A stretch of DNA of 64,000 bases from Nitrospira sp. ND1. GTDB taxonomy: Bacteria > Nitrospirota > Nitrospiria > Nitrospirales > Nitrospiraceae. Shown piece by piece: positions 51,919-61,756 of the stretch (the first letter of the stretch is position 1; every line of letters begins with the position of its first letter). The notes under the pieces were generated by a model that worked only from the letters and a program-made list of their open reading frames with translations, did no database searches and was not told the DNA's origin. Both the position numbers and the translations under genes were made by a program. The stretch is taken from positions 357,073 through 421,072 of the forward strand of contig NZ_FWEX01000005.1 in the NCBI RefSeq assembly GCF_900170025.1, written 5' to 3'.

Positions 51919-53979
51919 CACGAAGCGCAAACGAGTCATGAATTCATGCGGGATCGAACCGGTGTAATCGACTCGCAGCGTCGTAATCGGATCCTTTGAG
52001 CCGTACCGTTTCGAAGCCCATCCACCCACCGGTTGCACGCTACCCTCACAGAGCGTACTCGCGCCACCTTCAATGGTGAGCAGGAGCGGGTGATCGAACC
52101 CTTCCAAACGATAGCCTCCATCCACAGGAATCGGCCGGCAGCCCAAATGCCAATTGAGTTCCACATGATGGGTGCCGGTGCCCGTAAGCCAGTCCCAAAT
52201 CATCCAGGAGCCGGGCGGCTCATACGACACCCCGCGTAAATGGGTCACACCCAATCGATCCTTGTATCCATAGTGCCTCGCGATCACGGTGATTTTCCCT
52301 TCCGGTGTCTCATCTTTGTAGACCAGGCGAGTCTCGAAGGGCAGTGACCAGGCCAACGGGCCGTCCTGGACCGCCTGATCCAGCCCGTCGATGGTCACCG
52401 TATTGTGGGCCCGTGTACTGCGAAAATACATCCGCCACTCTTCATTGCCGGCGCAGGTGTAGGTGCCCGGGTCGATCAACACATCGCGCGCGCCGACCTG
52501 AAGAAACAGAGACAGGGCGTCGGCATGACCGTGCGCAAACCGGGGCGCCATGCCCAATGCACCATGATCGAAAATCGCCTTGTCCTGCATCCGGCCGCGA
52601 ATAATCGAATAGCCGGAGAGATGAAAGGTGGTCAGCCCGGGGGAATGCGGCTTGTGAGGGTGAGCGAAATGCATGTACGGAGAGAGCGCGTGTTCATCCT
52701 CACCTTCCCCGATCCGCGGCAGGCTCCCGTCGGTGGAATTGCGGAACTCCGAGAGAAAATCGCAGCTGCGCGCGAACACCTGGCGGATCTTTTCCGGAAC
52801 GGGCGCCTGCCGATGATCGAGCAGCGACAGCACCATCCCGTAGAGATCCGTGCAGAACTGAAGGTACCCCATTCCCTGTTCCTGACTACCGCCGTCATGA
52901 CTGATATGCCGGGGAGTTTCTTCTTCCAGCAGGTAATGCCCGAAGGCGAGCCAGCGCTCGGCCATGTCCAGTTCAGGCAGGAGACTGCCCGCATAGATCA
53001 ACGCCACCGCCGCGGCCAATGTGTCACGAGGAGTAGTCAGGCGCAGCGACAGGCGTTTCCGGATCAGCTCCGCATGGCCGAACATGAGGGTCAGCAGCGC
53101 AGGCCACAGCGGCGCAGAGTCGGGCACCAACGGGCGGAGTGCATCCACGGTATGACACACGGCCAGCAGTCGAAGTGCGCATTCCGTCGGGGAGATATAG
53201 TGGATCCCGGTCAAAAAAAGATTCGCCTCGACCCAGGAGACGAGCTGAGCCTCCACCGCCGCCACGGCGCTGGTGCGCACGGCCGGGTCAGCCTGTTGCG
53301 CCAGCAGGGCCAGGAGCACCAGGTGCTGAAGGCGTGAAGGCTCCCATGCGATACGAATATCTCCGCAGGGGTTGCCGGCATGAACCGGAATGTCGGCAAA
53401 AAACCGGCGCGGCCACAGCGCTCCCGTATCCGGCGCTCGATGCCAACAGGAGCCATCGGGAGCCCAGGCCCAGGAATACCCGAAGATGGTGACGACGCCT
53501 TTGAGCAACGCGTCCAACTGTCCGTCATCGGCCGGAAGATGCCAGGGCAGGGAAGGCAGCAGCGGCGAGGGACTCGTGCAGAATGAGTACCGCGGCACAT
53601 CCTGCGCGGAAAATTGTCGATGGAGCGATTGCCTGCCGAGCCCCTGCCGCAGGTGGAGCAGCGAAAACAGCGCCCGTTCCCGCGCATGGCTCCACCATTC
53701 CAGACGTCCAGGCGCAGCGAGCGCTTTCACCGACGAGGCGAGGCGTTGGGGAAGGGCATCGGGATTGAATGAAAGCGTTACGCGCAATGACACGCCATAC
53801 AGAATGAGTGGGAAAGAAAATTGTGAACAAGGCTCCGTCCATTCGGCCTTGGTAAGGTGCACCGTCGATGAAGGCACAGTACATTCGTCGTGCGCTGAGG
53901 TCAATGCCGAAATACCACGTAAAGACCGGCCGTCAGTCCTGACACAGTTCAGTGCGGCAATCCGCGGTGAGTGTGTCAC
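51916..53979 (-). CDS. Heparinase II/III-family polysaccharide lyase-like protein
   Basis: Up to 687 residues from a GTG at 53979. The start is uncertain because the first 60 residues look unlike the family and no ATG is available. An alpha/alpha-toroid region (about 90-380, with ECALRLLAVCHTVDALRPLV) is followed by the heparinase II/III beta domain (about 400-680, with FAHGHADALSLFLQVGARDV and FRSTRAHNTVTIDG). These proteins are often encoded in exopolysaccharide loci and may cleave or trim uronate-containing polymers. There is no clear signal peptide. The stop codon lies in the end of repeat copy 3. Confidence 0.82.
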   Translation of the reverse strand: MTHSPRIAALNCVRTDGRSLRGISALTSAHDECTVPSSTVHLTKAEWTEPCSQFSFPLILYGVSLRVTLSFNPDALPQRLASSVKALAAPGRLEWWSHARERALFSLLHLRQGLGRQSLHRQFSAQDVPRYSFCTSPSPLLPSLPWHLPADDGQLDALLKGVVTIFGYSWAWAPDGSCWHRAPDTGALWPRRFFADIPVHAGNPCGDIRIAWEPSRLQHLVLLALLAQQADPAVRTSAVAAVEAQLVSWVEANLFLTGIHYISPTECALRLLAVCHTVDALRPLVPDSAPLWPALLTLMFGHAELIRKRLSLRLTTPRDTLAAAVALIYAGSLLPELDMAERWLAFGHYLLEEETPRHISHDGGSQEQGMGYLQFCTDLYGMVLSLLDHRQAPVPEKIRQVFARSCDFLSEFRNSTDGSLPRIGEGEDEHALSPYMHFAHPHKPHSPGLTTFHLSGYSIIRGRMQDKAIFDHGALGMAPRFAHGHADALSLFLQVGARDVLIDPGTYTCAGNEEWRMYFRSTRAHNTVTIDGLDQAVQDGPLAWSLPFETRLVYKDETPEGKITVIARHYGYKDRLGVTHLRGVSYEPPGSWMIWDWLTGTGTHHVELNWHLGCRPIPVDGGYRLEGFDHPLLLTIEGGASTLCEGSVQPVGGWASKRYGSKDPITTLRVDYTGSIPHEFMTRLRFV

Positions 53980-54148
53980 GATAAGACATCGTCTGTATGG
54001 ATCTGGAGCCAGTGGCGAACGGCACTAACACTACGTAGCGGAATTGTGATAAGGAACAAGGCTCTCCAAGTCAGGTGAGCGTACTCCGCCTGACCCGCGA
54101 CACCCGCAGGTGTGCTGTTGAGCCAAGAAAGAGGGAGCAACGCGACGC

Positions 54149-54832
54149 GTGAAGAAAGCACTCATCACAGGTATCAGCGGACAAGACGGGTCGTATCTGG
54201 CAGAACTACTGCTGGCCAAAGGTTATGAAGTCCATGGGATCGTCCGTCGCTCCAGTTCCTTAAATACGGCCCGCATCGACGGTATCTACCAGGATCCGCA
54301 CGTGCCGGAAGCGCGGTTGCGGCTCGTCTACGGAGATCTGAACGACGCCAGTTCGCTGAATCGAATCCTCCGCACGATTCAACCGGATGAAATTTACAAC
54401 TTAGGCGCCCAAAGCCACGTGCGCGTCAGCTTCGATGTGCCCGAGTACACCGCAGAAATCACCGCGCTGGGAACCGTCCGCCTTTTGGAGGCCATTCGGG
54501 AGTCCGGAATCAAACCCAAGTTTTACCAGGCCTCCTCCAGCGAAATGTTCGGCAAGGTGCAGGAAATTCCGCAGCGGGAACAGACCCCGTTTTACCCGCG
54601 CAGTCCCTATGGCGCCGCCAAAGTGTATGCCCACTGGATCACGGTCAATTATCGCGAGGCCTACGATCTCTTTGCCTGCAGCGGCATCTTATTCAATCAT
54701 GAATCCCCTCGACGCGGCGAAACCTTCGTGACCAGAAAAATCACGCGGGCCGCGGCTCGAATCAAGTTGGGGGTTCAGAAAGAACTGTACCTCGGCAATC
54801 TCGATGCCAAACTGCCTTGCACAAGTTGCTGA
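54149..54832 (+). pseudogene. gmd: GDP-mannose 4,6-dehydratase, 3'-truncated
   Basis: The first 221 residues or so are a good Gmd: [20 protein letters not shown] (NADP site), [12 protein letters not shown] with the catalytic Tyr and Lys, and [10 protein letters not shown]. After DAK the sequence changes to LPCTSC and stops, where the family continues with about 120-140 more residues. No 3' remainder is seen before or after the insertion sequences downstream. The enzyme would make GDP-4-keto-6-deoxymannose, but is probably inactive here. The GTG start has GAGGGAG upstream. Confidence 0.88.
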
Positions 54833-54898
54833 CGATCCTCAAATGCGATGCTGAAACATCGGAGGCTCTGGCGGCAGATGGAGACACAGCATGCCTAA

Positions 54899-54996
54899 GG
54901 AAGGTCTGATTAATTCCTGACTTTGATGAGTCGGTGTCTAAAACAGAGGGAATCTAACTCATTGCTGTCTGGAATTTTGGATTAATCAGACCTTCC
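54899..54996. mobile_element. 98-bp IS5-like non-autonomous element
   Basis: Perfect inverted ends GGAAGGTCTGATTAAT flanked by direct repeats CTAA (54895-54898 and 54997-55000). IS5-group elements have GGAAGG ends and YTAR target duplications. No coding capacity is present, so it is a MITE-type derivative. Confidence 0.75.
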
Positions 54997-55034
54997 CTAA
55001 ATCACAAGACTGTTGCTTTTTTTTCTCACAGCTA

Positions 55035-56590
55035 GGAGCCTGTCCGAGTAACGCCTAACTTTTGACTGGACAGGCAATACGCGATGTGGTTTCTCTGCTG
55101 CATGGCGAAAAGATTCAAATCGTGGGACGTCGATCAGCTGGTGCTGCTGCCTCCAGCGATTCAGGAACTGGTACCCACGGGACATCTGGCACACTTCGTG
55201 CGGGACATGGTCCGAGACTCGCTGGACCTGTCGGCAATCCTGAAGACCTACACGGAAGATCGCGGGTTTCCGCGGTACGACCCCGTCATGATGACCGCCC
55301 TGGTGCTCTATTCCTACTGCCAAGGACGCTACGCCTCGCGGCGGATCGCGAAGGCGTGGGAGGAGCGGGTAGATTTCATGGCGGTGACCGCCCGCCAGGC
55401 ACCAGACTTTCGCACGGTTAGCGATTTTCGGAAGCGCCATCTCACGGCGTTGGGCGAGCTGTTCACGCAAGTGCTCAAGCTATGCCAGAAGGCGGGGTTG
55501 GTCACGTTGGGGCATGTCGCGCTCAATGGAACGAAACTCAAGGCCAACGCCTCGAAGCACAAGGCGATGAGTGATGGCCGCATGCAACAGGCCGAAGCGG
55601 ACCTGGCTGCGACGGTGCAGGGGTGGCTGGAGAAGGCGGAGGCCCTCGATGCCCGAGAAGATGTGGAGTGGGGCCGAGACCGTCGTGGGGATGAACTGCC
55701 AGCGTGGAACACGGAGAAACAGCACCGGCTGGAGAAGATTCGGCAGGCGAAGATCGCCTTGGAGGCAGAGGCTCCTGCGACCGCCCAGGCCACGCACACG
55801 CGTCGTGCGGGCAATGCCGAGGCTCGGCCTCAGCGCGGCCGCCTGCCCATACACCCGCCAGGCGTCCCTCGGGACAGGGCCCAGCGCAATTTCACCGATC
55901 CCGAGAGCCGATTCATGAAGACGACAGAGGGCTTCGTGCAAGGAGACAACGCGCAGGCGGCGGCGGATGCGGCCAGCCAGATCATCGTGGCGCCCCGAGT
56001 AACGGCGGCAGCCAACGACCGGCAGCAACTCGCTCCGATGGTGGCCCAGATCAAGCAGAATACCGGTCGGCAGGCACGGGAGTTATCGGCCGATGCTGGA
56101 CTACAGTTCTGAAGCCAACTTCCGAGAGCTGAATCGGCGTCATATCCATAGTTACGTCACGACGGGTCGGCAACAACACGGGCAGGCCTCGGCCGGCGGA
56201 AACCGTCAGGCGAAGACTGGGCTCGAACACGAGCCATGCAGGTGAAGCTGAGACGGGGTGGTCGTCGCAGTCGATATCGGCTGCGCAAGCAGACCGTGGA
56301 GCCCGTCTTCGGCCAGATCAAACAGGCGCGTGGGTTTCGGCAGGTGCTGCTGCGGGGGATCGAGAAGGTGACACAGGAGTGGAGTCTGGTGTGCAGCGCC
56401 CATAACCTCCTGAAACTGGCGAAGGCCCTCACCAGGTAAGGGTGTGAGCCCGGCACGATTCCGCCTTGAGGTTCAACGCGGCCGAGTTCCTCGGGGCATG
56501 TCATCCCGCCCCTTCCCAATGAGAACATCTGAGCAGCTTCTAAGAAAGCCGGCTTTAATCGCTCGTCGGATCATTAATCGGACGGGCTCC
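55035..56590 (+). mobile_element. IS1182-type insertion sequence
   Basis: About 1556 bases with inverted ends: GGAGCCTGTCCGAGTA on the left and the inverse of GGAGCCCGTCCGATTA on the right (14 of 16). Both sides are bordered by CTA/TAG, so the target was probably the palindrome CTAG. It carries one transposase gene, broken by two frameshifts. It lies between the truncated gmd and the AT-richer polysaccharide genes. Confidence 0.85.
55102..56439 (+). pseudogene. IS1182-family transposase, frameshifted
   Basis: The first part (55102-56112) reads MAKRFKSWDVDQ ... FRTVSDFRKRHL, typical of the family. At GGACTACAG (about 56098-56106) one extra base puts the DAGY(S)SEANFREL segment in another frame. 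Near 56200-56230 the frame shifts back for MQVKLRRGG ... TVEPVFGQIKQARGF, which has the catalytic Glu. The order of DDE segments is otherwise complete, so inactivation seems recent unless programmed frameshifting occurs. Confidence 0.85.
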
Positions 56591-56602
56591 TAGGGAGCAA
56601 GA

Positions 56603-57862
56603 ATGACCATCGGGCAGACGAGGCGAGACAGATTGCGATTCGTTTTTCTGGCAGCCGACCCCTTTCCTCCAGTTCGCCCAGATGTGATGACCTTGTTTGG
56701 TCGGGAGCTTATTCGCCTGGATCATCAGATTACCTGGATACTCACCTCTAAAAATCCAGCTGAGCCGCGGCTGGAATTATTATGGCCCTGTGGTCCGCTA
56801 TACCTTGGTGGGCGGCGAAGTGGTACCAGTTTTGTAACCAATCTGTATAATCGGTGGCGTGACCTCCTAAACGACCTGAAGCTCATTAAGATTCTCCGAA
56901 CCGGATCCTTTGATTTCGTGCAGCTGAAAGACAAGTTTCTGGCTGTCATCCCGACGATATTGATCGCCAAGTGGTACAAGACTCCCTTTTTCTATTGGCT
57001 CTCATTTCCTTACCCGGAAGAGGCCCAGTATCTTGCCGATGAGAGCCACGGACCGACGAGGTACTACCAGCTGGTACGATACTGGTTATTCAACCTAATT
57101 CTCTACAAGATTGCGCTCCCGGCTGCATCACATGTGTTTGTTCAAAGCACCCGCATGAAAACCACTCTTGTAATACACGGCATTTCTCCCGAAAAGATTA
57201 CTCCTGTGCCAATGGGAGTTTCGTTAGTCGATATTCCTCAGTTAACACCCACTCAAAATACTAATGCCCGAGAGCCAAATCAGCCATACTATTTAGTTTA
57301 TCTGGGAAGCTTGAGTCATCTCCGAAAGTTGGGATTTCTTTTGCGCGCATTTACTATCATTCAACGCGCAGAGCCAAGGACCCATCTAGTTTTCGTGGGA
57401 GGAGGAAATTGTCAGGAAGATGAACATGCTCTGAAGGAAGAGGCCCACGCACTCGGACTTCAGAGTCTCCTCACCATCACCGGTCTACTCCCGCGTCAGG
57501 AGGCCTGGGCACATGTCCTGAAGGCCGATGTATGCTTGTCCTACATTCCACCTTCACCAGTTTTTGACGTGGGGAGTCCAACGAAACTAGTCGAATATCT
57601 AGCACTCAATAAAGCGGTCGTTGCAAATGACCATCCAGAGCAACGTGAAATTCTGACGCAAAGTGGAGCAGGACTGTGCGTAGCGTCAACCGAACAGGCG
57701 TTTGCTGAGGGGGTCCTTCATCTCTTGAGTCATCCTGAAGAAGCCAAATTGATGGCTGAGCGCGGTCGCCCCTATATTGCTTCGAGGCGCGATTATCCTT
57801 TGCTTGCTGAAATGCTTGAGCAGAAGTACTTCACAATCCTCCAGCGCCACAGCAATTCTTAG
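56603..57862 (+). CDS. Glycosyltransferase family 4
   Basis: A 419-residue GT4 enzyme. The N-terminal half has FVFLAADPFPPVRPDVM, and the C-terminal donor half has YLVYLGSLSHLRKL, LVFVGGGNCQED and SPTKLVEYLALNKAVVANDH with the catalytic-type Glu. It is probably cytoplasmic, acting on a lipid-linked acceptor. Base composition turns visibly AT-richer from here to the window end, unlike the chemotaxis genes. Its start is 12 bases after the insertion sequence, so any original promoter has been displaced. Confidence 0.88.
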   Translation: MTIGQTRRDRLRFVFLAADPFPPVRPDVMTLFGRELIRLDHQITWILTSKNPAEPRLELLWPCGPLYLGGRRSGTSFVTNLYNRWRDLLNDLKLIKILRTGSFDFVQLKDKFLAVIPTILIAKWYKTPFFYWLSFPYPEEAQYLADESHGPTRYYQLVRYWLFNLILYKIALPAASHVFVQSTRMKTTLVIHGISPEKITPVPMGVSLVDIPQLTPTQNTNAREPNQPYYLVYLGSLSHLRKLGFLLRAFTIIQRAEPRTHLVFVGGGNCQEDEHALKEEAHALGLQSLLTITGLLPRQEAWAHVLKADVCLSYIPPSPVFDVGSPTKLVEYLALNKAVVANDHPEQREILTQSGAGLCVASTEQAFAEGVLHLLSHPEEAKLMAERGRPYIASRRDYPLLAEMLEQKYFTILQRHSNS

Positions 57863-57892
57863 CCCTTGATTCCACAGCGCGAGATCTAGACT

Positions 57893-59359
57893 ATGTTCAT
57901 CCGAAATGTATTCCATCTCGGCCTTGCAAATGTGGCTGCTCAAGTACTGAGTCTTTTAATTGTTCCGCTGCTTACCCGACTGTACAGTCCGCTGGACTAT
58001 GGCGCATTCTCAATTTACCTCGCAGTCCTGAGTACTCTGATTCCTATCTCAAGCCTGCGGTTTCATACAGCGATTGCTATCGCAACGAAGTCTGAGGATT
58101 CAATGGCGGTATTCATGATCGCCCTGGGCGTGTTGGGTTTTGGAACTACATTTCTATTCCTACTCATCTCACCGATTCTCTATTGGGATGTCTTGCCAGA
58201 TAAGTGGAGTGGTAGCGGAATTCATGCCTTGCTATGGATATTGCCGCTCAACTTCGCTGCAATTGGGGTGTCTCAATTACTAACGTCCTGGCTCATGACT
58301 CATAATGACTATCGTTCTACCGCGGCTGCCCGTGTTGCAGAGTCATTTTCAGATCGGGCAGTTAGCTGTCTCTGCGCACTCTCGTCAATCACACAACATC
58401 TCGGCCTCGCCTGGGGACGTCTTCTTGGATCGGTGACGTCAACGTATGTTTTACTACGAGCTGCTCGCCGTTCTTATGAAAGAGGAATGTGGGCATCGCT
58501 CTCACTGCTACAACTATTTCGCATCATGAGTCGTTACCGCCATTTTGCGCTGGTTTCTTCGTGCGCCACTCTGTGCGATAGTGCTGCACGTCAAGCGCCC
58601 GCATTGTTGCTCGCCATCTACTATTCGCCAGTGACTACTGGGTACTATGCACTTGCTTTTCAAGTTGCGAATGTCCCCTTACTCATTGCCGGGGATGCAC
58701 TGGCTAGTACCTTTTTTCAAAGAGCTATACTCAATCGCGGAAATTCTGCGAAGCTGGCAAATGATACGCTTAGGCTTTTTCGGACTATGTTGTGCGTGAT
58801 TATACCCGTGACACTGGCGTTATGGTTTCTAGGAAAACCCTCCTTTCGTCTGGTATTCGGGGCCTCCTGGGAACAGGCCGGCGCCTATGCAGAAGTCCTC
58901 GCAATCGGTTTCCTCTTTATGTTTTTGCACCGCCCTTTGAGCGTGCTTTTCGATGTATTCGAAGCCCAGACGGCTCGCTTGTGGTTTGACACCATAAATC
59001 TCGCACTTCGAACCATAACCATTATTGGATTAGCATCTTGGTTTCAGGATCCGACAATTGTATTAATCGGCATTACTACGGTCAGTGCAGGTTTGTATGG
59101 GATTGGAATTCTGTATCTTCTTCAAGTCGCTGGTGTAACCGTTCACCAGAGCGTGTCTTTACTCTCCAGACAGGCACTACTCTTCGTTCCTTTAGGACTC
59201 GCGCTCTGGCTCATTGTACCGATGGGCATCGCTGCTCAGCCCAATATTGCCCTCGCACTATTCGCACTCGCCTCGCAAGCATTCATGTTGTTTCATTATG
59301 AGAGAGAAACCATTTCGCTCGTGGCATCATTGGCGACACCAAGACAGCGTACCTCATGA
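57893..59359 (+). CDS. wzx: Polysaccharide flippase (Wzx/MATE-like)
   Basis: A 488-residue membrane protein with about 12-14 hydrophobic segments. FIRNVFHLGLANVAAQVLSL and VPLLTRLYSPLDYGAFSIYL at the N-terminus are typical of O-antigen/exopolysaccharide flippases, which move undecaprenyl-linked repeat units across the inner membrane. The gene overlaps the next by four bases. It is AT-rich like its neighbours. Confidence 0.88.
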   Translation: MFIRNVFHLGLANVAAQVLSLLIVPLLTRLYSPLDYGAFSIYLAVLSTLIPISSLRFHTAIAIATKSEDSMAVFMIALGVLGFGTTFLFLLISPILYWDVLPDKWSGSGIHALLWILPLNFAAIGVSQLLTSWLMTHNDYRSTAAARVAESFSDRAVSCLCALSSITQHLGLAWGRLLGSVTSTYVLLRAARRSYERGMWASLSLLQLFRIMSRYRHFALVSSCATLCDSAARQAPALLLAIYYSPVTTGYYALAFQVANVPLLIAGDALASTFFQRAILNRGNSAKLANDTLRLFRTMLCVIIPVTLALWFLGKPSFRLVFGASWEQAGAYAEVLAIGFLFMFLHRPLSVLFDVFEAQTARLWFDTINLALRTITIIGLASWFQDPTIVLIGITTVSAGLYGIGILYLLQVAGVTVHQSVSLLSRQALLFVPLGLALWLIVPMGIAAQPNIALALFALASQAFMLFHYERETISLVASLATPRQRTS

Positions 59360-60576
59360 AATGGACTAAGATATTGCTTTGCGCCGCCCTGGCATGGCTC
59401 CCATTTTCAGTAGGAGCCGCAACATTCGAAGTCGGTCTTGTGACGCTAACACTTTACATGACGAGCATTCTGCTCCTAATCCCCATGGCGCTCTATCGTA
59501 AACTCATTGGGAAATATCCGTTTGGTCTTCGTCTGATAGACTATGGAATCATCTTGCTCTGCAGCTCATACCTTACGTCCACACTCTTTGCCAGCAATCC
59601 TCTGGGTGCAGGATACCTTGCCGTCCATGCCATCTTTGTTCCTGTAGCATCGTATTATGTAATTAAGGCTCTCGTCGAGACGGAAAAGGAATACCGACAT
59701 ACAATCACAGCTCTGACAATTGGATTTTCGCTGTTCTCCTTGGTGGCGTTGGCGGCTTTCATTGAATCCGGAATGACCATGCGCGTGCGCGTCTTGTCTC
59801 GGGATGCGATTGCGGTCAGTACCATGAGTATGGTCGCCCTAGTTGTTCTCTTTATCTCTACAACTGCTCCGCGCCTTATCCGCAGGCTCGGTATATTGGC
59901 AAGCATGGGTGGACTCGTAGCCTCGATGGCGCGTTCCTATCTTGTGCTCCTTGTCTTTGCTCCAGGGATCTGGCGAATCGTTCGAGCCGGAAGGGGGTTC
60001 CTCTTGATTGTGATATTTCTAGGAGCAAGTCTTGGAGGAACTCTGTTCTTGTCGTCCAACTTAGAGCTGATGAAAGCTAAAGGGTGGAAGCCTGGCCAGG
60101 AAAATGGCATTGAACGACTAACAAATATCGAGTACTGGAAGGAGGGCCTTCACGGCCGCTTACTCACATTTCGAGAAAGCCTCCGCCACTTTGAAGCAGC
60201 ACCCATCTTTGGGACAGGATTACGGCCACCCGACGAGTTGGGCTCTACGGTTCATAATTTCCATCTGGAATGGTTAGAGTACGGTGGAGTGGCTGGATAT
60301 TTGCTGTGTGCCGGCATCCTTCTCCTTCACTTTATGTCCAGTCAAACAATTGCTGTAACTGATCCCTGGTGTGCAGGAAACCTCACGATGATGTTCCTTC
60401 TCTTTGCCAACGGCCTTACCAATGGGATGATGCACGGGCTCATGCCATACCTTTTCTTTATTCTCCTGGGGCTCAATGAGGCTCGGCTGAACATCTCCAA
60501 GCAAGGCAGCACAGTTCCTCCGCAAGGAGTGATAGAAAACCGGAGCACGCATGAACCACGTATTCTTGGGTTCTAA
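59356..60576 (+). CDS. Wzy/WaaL-like O-antigen polymerase or ligase
   Basis: A 406-residue membrane protein with about ten hydrophobic segments and a large loop near residues 225-300 containing TGLRPPDELGSTVHNFHLEW. The HN-F-HLEW pattern is shared by Wzy and WaaL families. It follows the flippase and probably polymerises or ligates the exported units. The ATG overlaps the wzx stop. Confidence 0.83.
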   Translation: MKWTKILLCAALAWLPFSVGAATFEVGLVTLTLYMTSILLLIPMALYRKLIGKYPFGLRLIDYGIILLCSSYLTSTLFASNPLGAGYLAVHAIFVPVASYYVIKALVETEKEYRHTITALTIGFSLFSLVALAAFIESGMTMRVRVLSRDAIAVSTMSMVALVVLFISTTAPRLIRRLGILASMGGLVASMARSYLVLLVFAPGIWRIVRAGRGFLLIVIFLGASLGGTLFLSSNLELMKAKGWKPGQENGIERLTNIEYWKEGLHGRLLTFRESLRHFEAAPIFGTGLRPPDELGSTVHNFHLEWLEYGGVAGYLLCAGILLLHFMSSQTIAVTDPWCAGNLTMMFLLFANGLTNGMMHGLMPYLFFILLGLNEARLNISKQGSTVPPQGVIENRSTHEPRILGF

Positions 60577-61756
60577 TATGCGCCTACAAAACCCCGCCTT
60601 CCAACATGGGCAATGGCTGGGATCAGTGTTCCCACTTCTTGCCTGGCTTATTCTTATTGGCATTCAAATGGCCTTCCCCCTCGCTTCTTCGGCAGAAGTA
60701 TCTCCAAAGCCAGGCCGTGTACTCTTCGATGAAGATTTTTCATGGCTGACTCAAGAGGGAGCCGACCGCTTGCTCCAGCATGCCCAAGAAGCTGGCTTTG
60801 ACACTATCATCCCATGTGTCTGGCACGGTCGAGGTGTAACATGGCCATCGAAGCGCGCCCCACGAGAGCCTCGATGGGAGCAGACCGTCAACCAAAACCC
60901 AGACCCTCTTGGATACCTCATCAAGAAGGCCCATGCCCTGGGAATCAATGTTCATCCTTGGTTTACGGTAGGACTTCGCCAAAAAGATTTCTTTTCGGAA
61001 TTTGCGGAGCCTGGCACGCCCGAAAAGTCGTTCAATTGGCATCATGCAGGATTTCAAGACTGGATGGTTGGGATCATCCTCGAAGTCGTCCAGAAATATG
61101 ATATCGACGGACTTAATCTAGACTATGTCAGGACGAAAGGGCACTGCACCGGCTCGTCTTGTGAACGGAATTACGAACTAACACGCCACCGCAATTTGCT
61201 GAGAGACATCGCTTCCCGATCCTTCGATCAAGCAGCTAGGGAATCGCTGATTATTTGGAATAATCATGCTGTCGGAAGTCTGATCGAGCTCGTTGCCCAA
61301 GAGGGGAGGCGTATTCGGCCAGGCCTGTTCATCACCATTGACTCATTGGCTGGCGATCAACAGTGGATGGAGCAGGGTGCTAATGGGCTGGTTTGGGCAC
61401 AAAACGGATGGATCGACCTTATCTACCATATGGACTATGGCAATCCATTAAACACTTCATTTCTCACTCAGTTACGGCGGACAATTACAGATCGGACCAA
61501 GGTGGCAATCCTCATTGGGAACTACGAAGTTAACCCTTCCAACCCAGCGCTTACGACCGCAAGATCCTCAACTCAAGTCCTGCAGCTCCTTGCGCAAAGT
61601 CGTGAGCTTTGGCCGGAAAGTTCGGTCACCGCCCTCTACGAGTATCGATTCTTGACAGACGAACAGATTGCGGCCTTGCGTGCGGGTCCGTTCAAGCCTT
61701 CGGATCGAACAGGTAATGCACTACTCGAGCCCCCTACTAATATAAGGATCCATTGA
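60551..61756 (+). CDS. Secreted glycosyl hydrolase family 10-like protein
   Basis: A 401-residue protein from the ATG at 60551 (GGAG five bases upstream), overlapping the previous gene by 26 bases; an ATG at 60578 is the alternative. A signal peptide is at about 23-48. The rest is a TIM barrel of the GHL10/DUF4434 type: ADRLLQHAQEAGFDTIIPCV, INVHPWFTVGL, DIDGLNLDYVR and WIDLIYHMDYGNP. Substrates of such proteins are mostly unknown. A periplasmic role in trimming or editing the polymer made here is inferred. Confidence 0.82.
   Translation: MNHVFLGSNMRLQNPAFQHGQWLGSVFPLLAWLILIGIQMAFPLASSAEVSPKPGRVLFDEDFSWLTQEGADRLLQHAQEAGFDTIIPCVWHGRGVTWPSKRAPREPRWEQTVNQNPDPLGYLIKKAHALGINVHPWFTVGLRQKDFFSEFAEPGTPEKSFNWHHAGFQDWMVGIILEVVQKYDIDGLNLDYVRTKGHCTGSSCERNYELTRHRNLLRDIASRSFDQAARESLIIWNNHAVGSLIELVAQEGRRIRPGLFITIDSLAGDQQWMEQGANGLVWAQNGWIDLIYHMDYGNPLNTSFLTQLRRTITDRTKVAILIGNYEVNPSNPALTTARSSTQVLQLLAQSRELWPESSVTALYEYRFLTDEQIAALRAGPFKPSDRTGNALLEPPTNIRIH

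Noticed and set aside
52405-53337. A 310-codon plus-strand ORF
   Set aside because: Antisense to the heparinase-like gene, whose family motifs are convincing.
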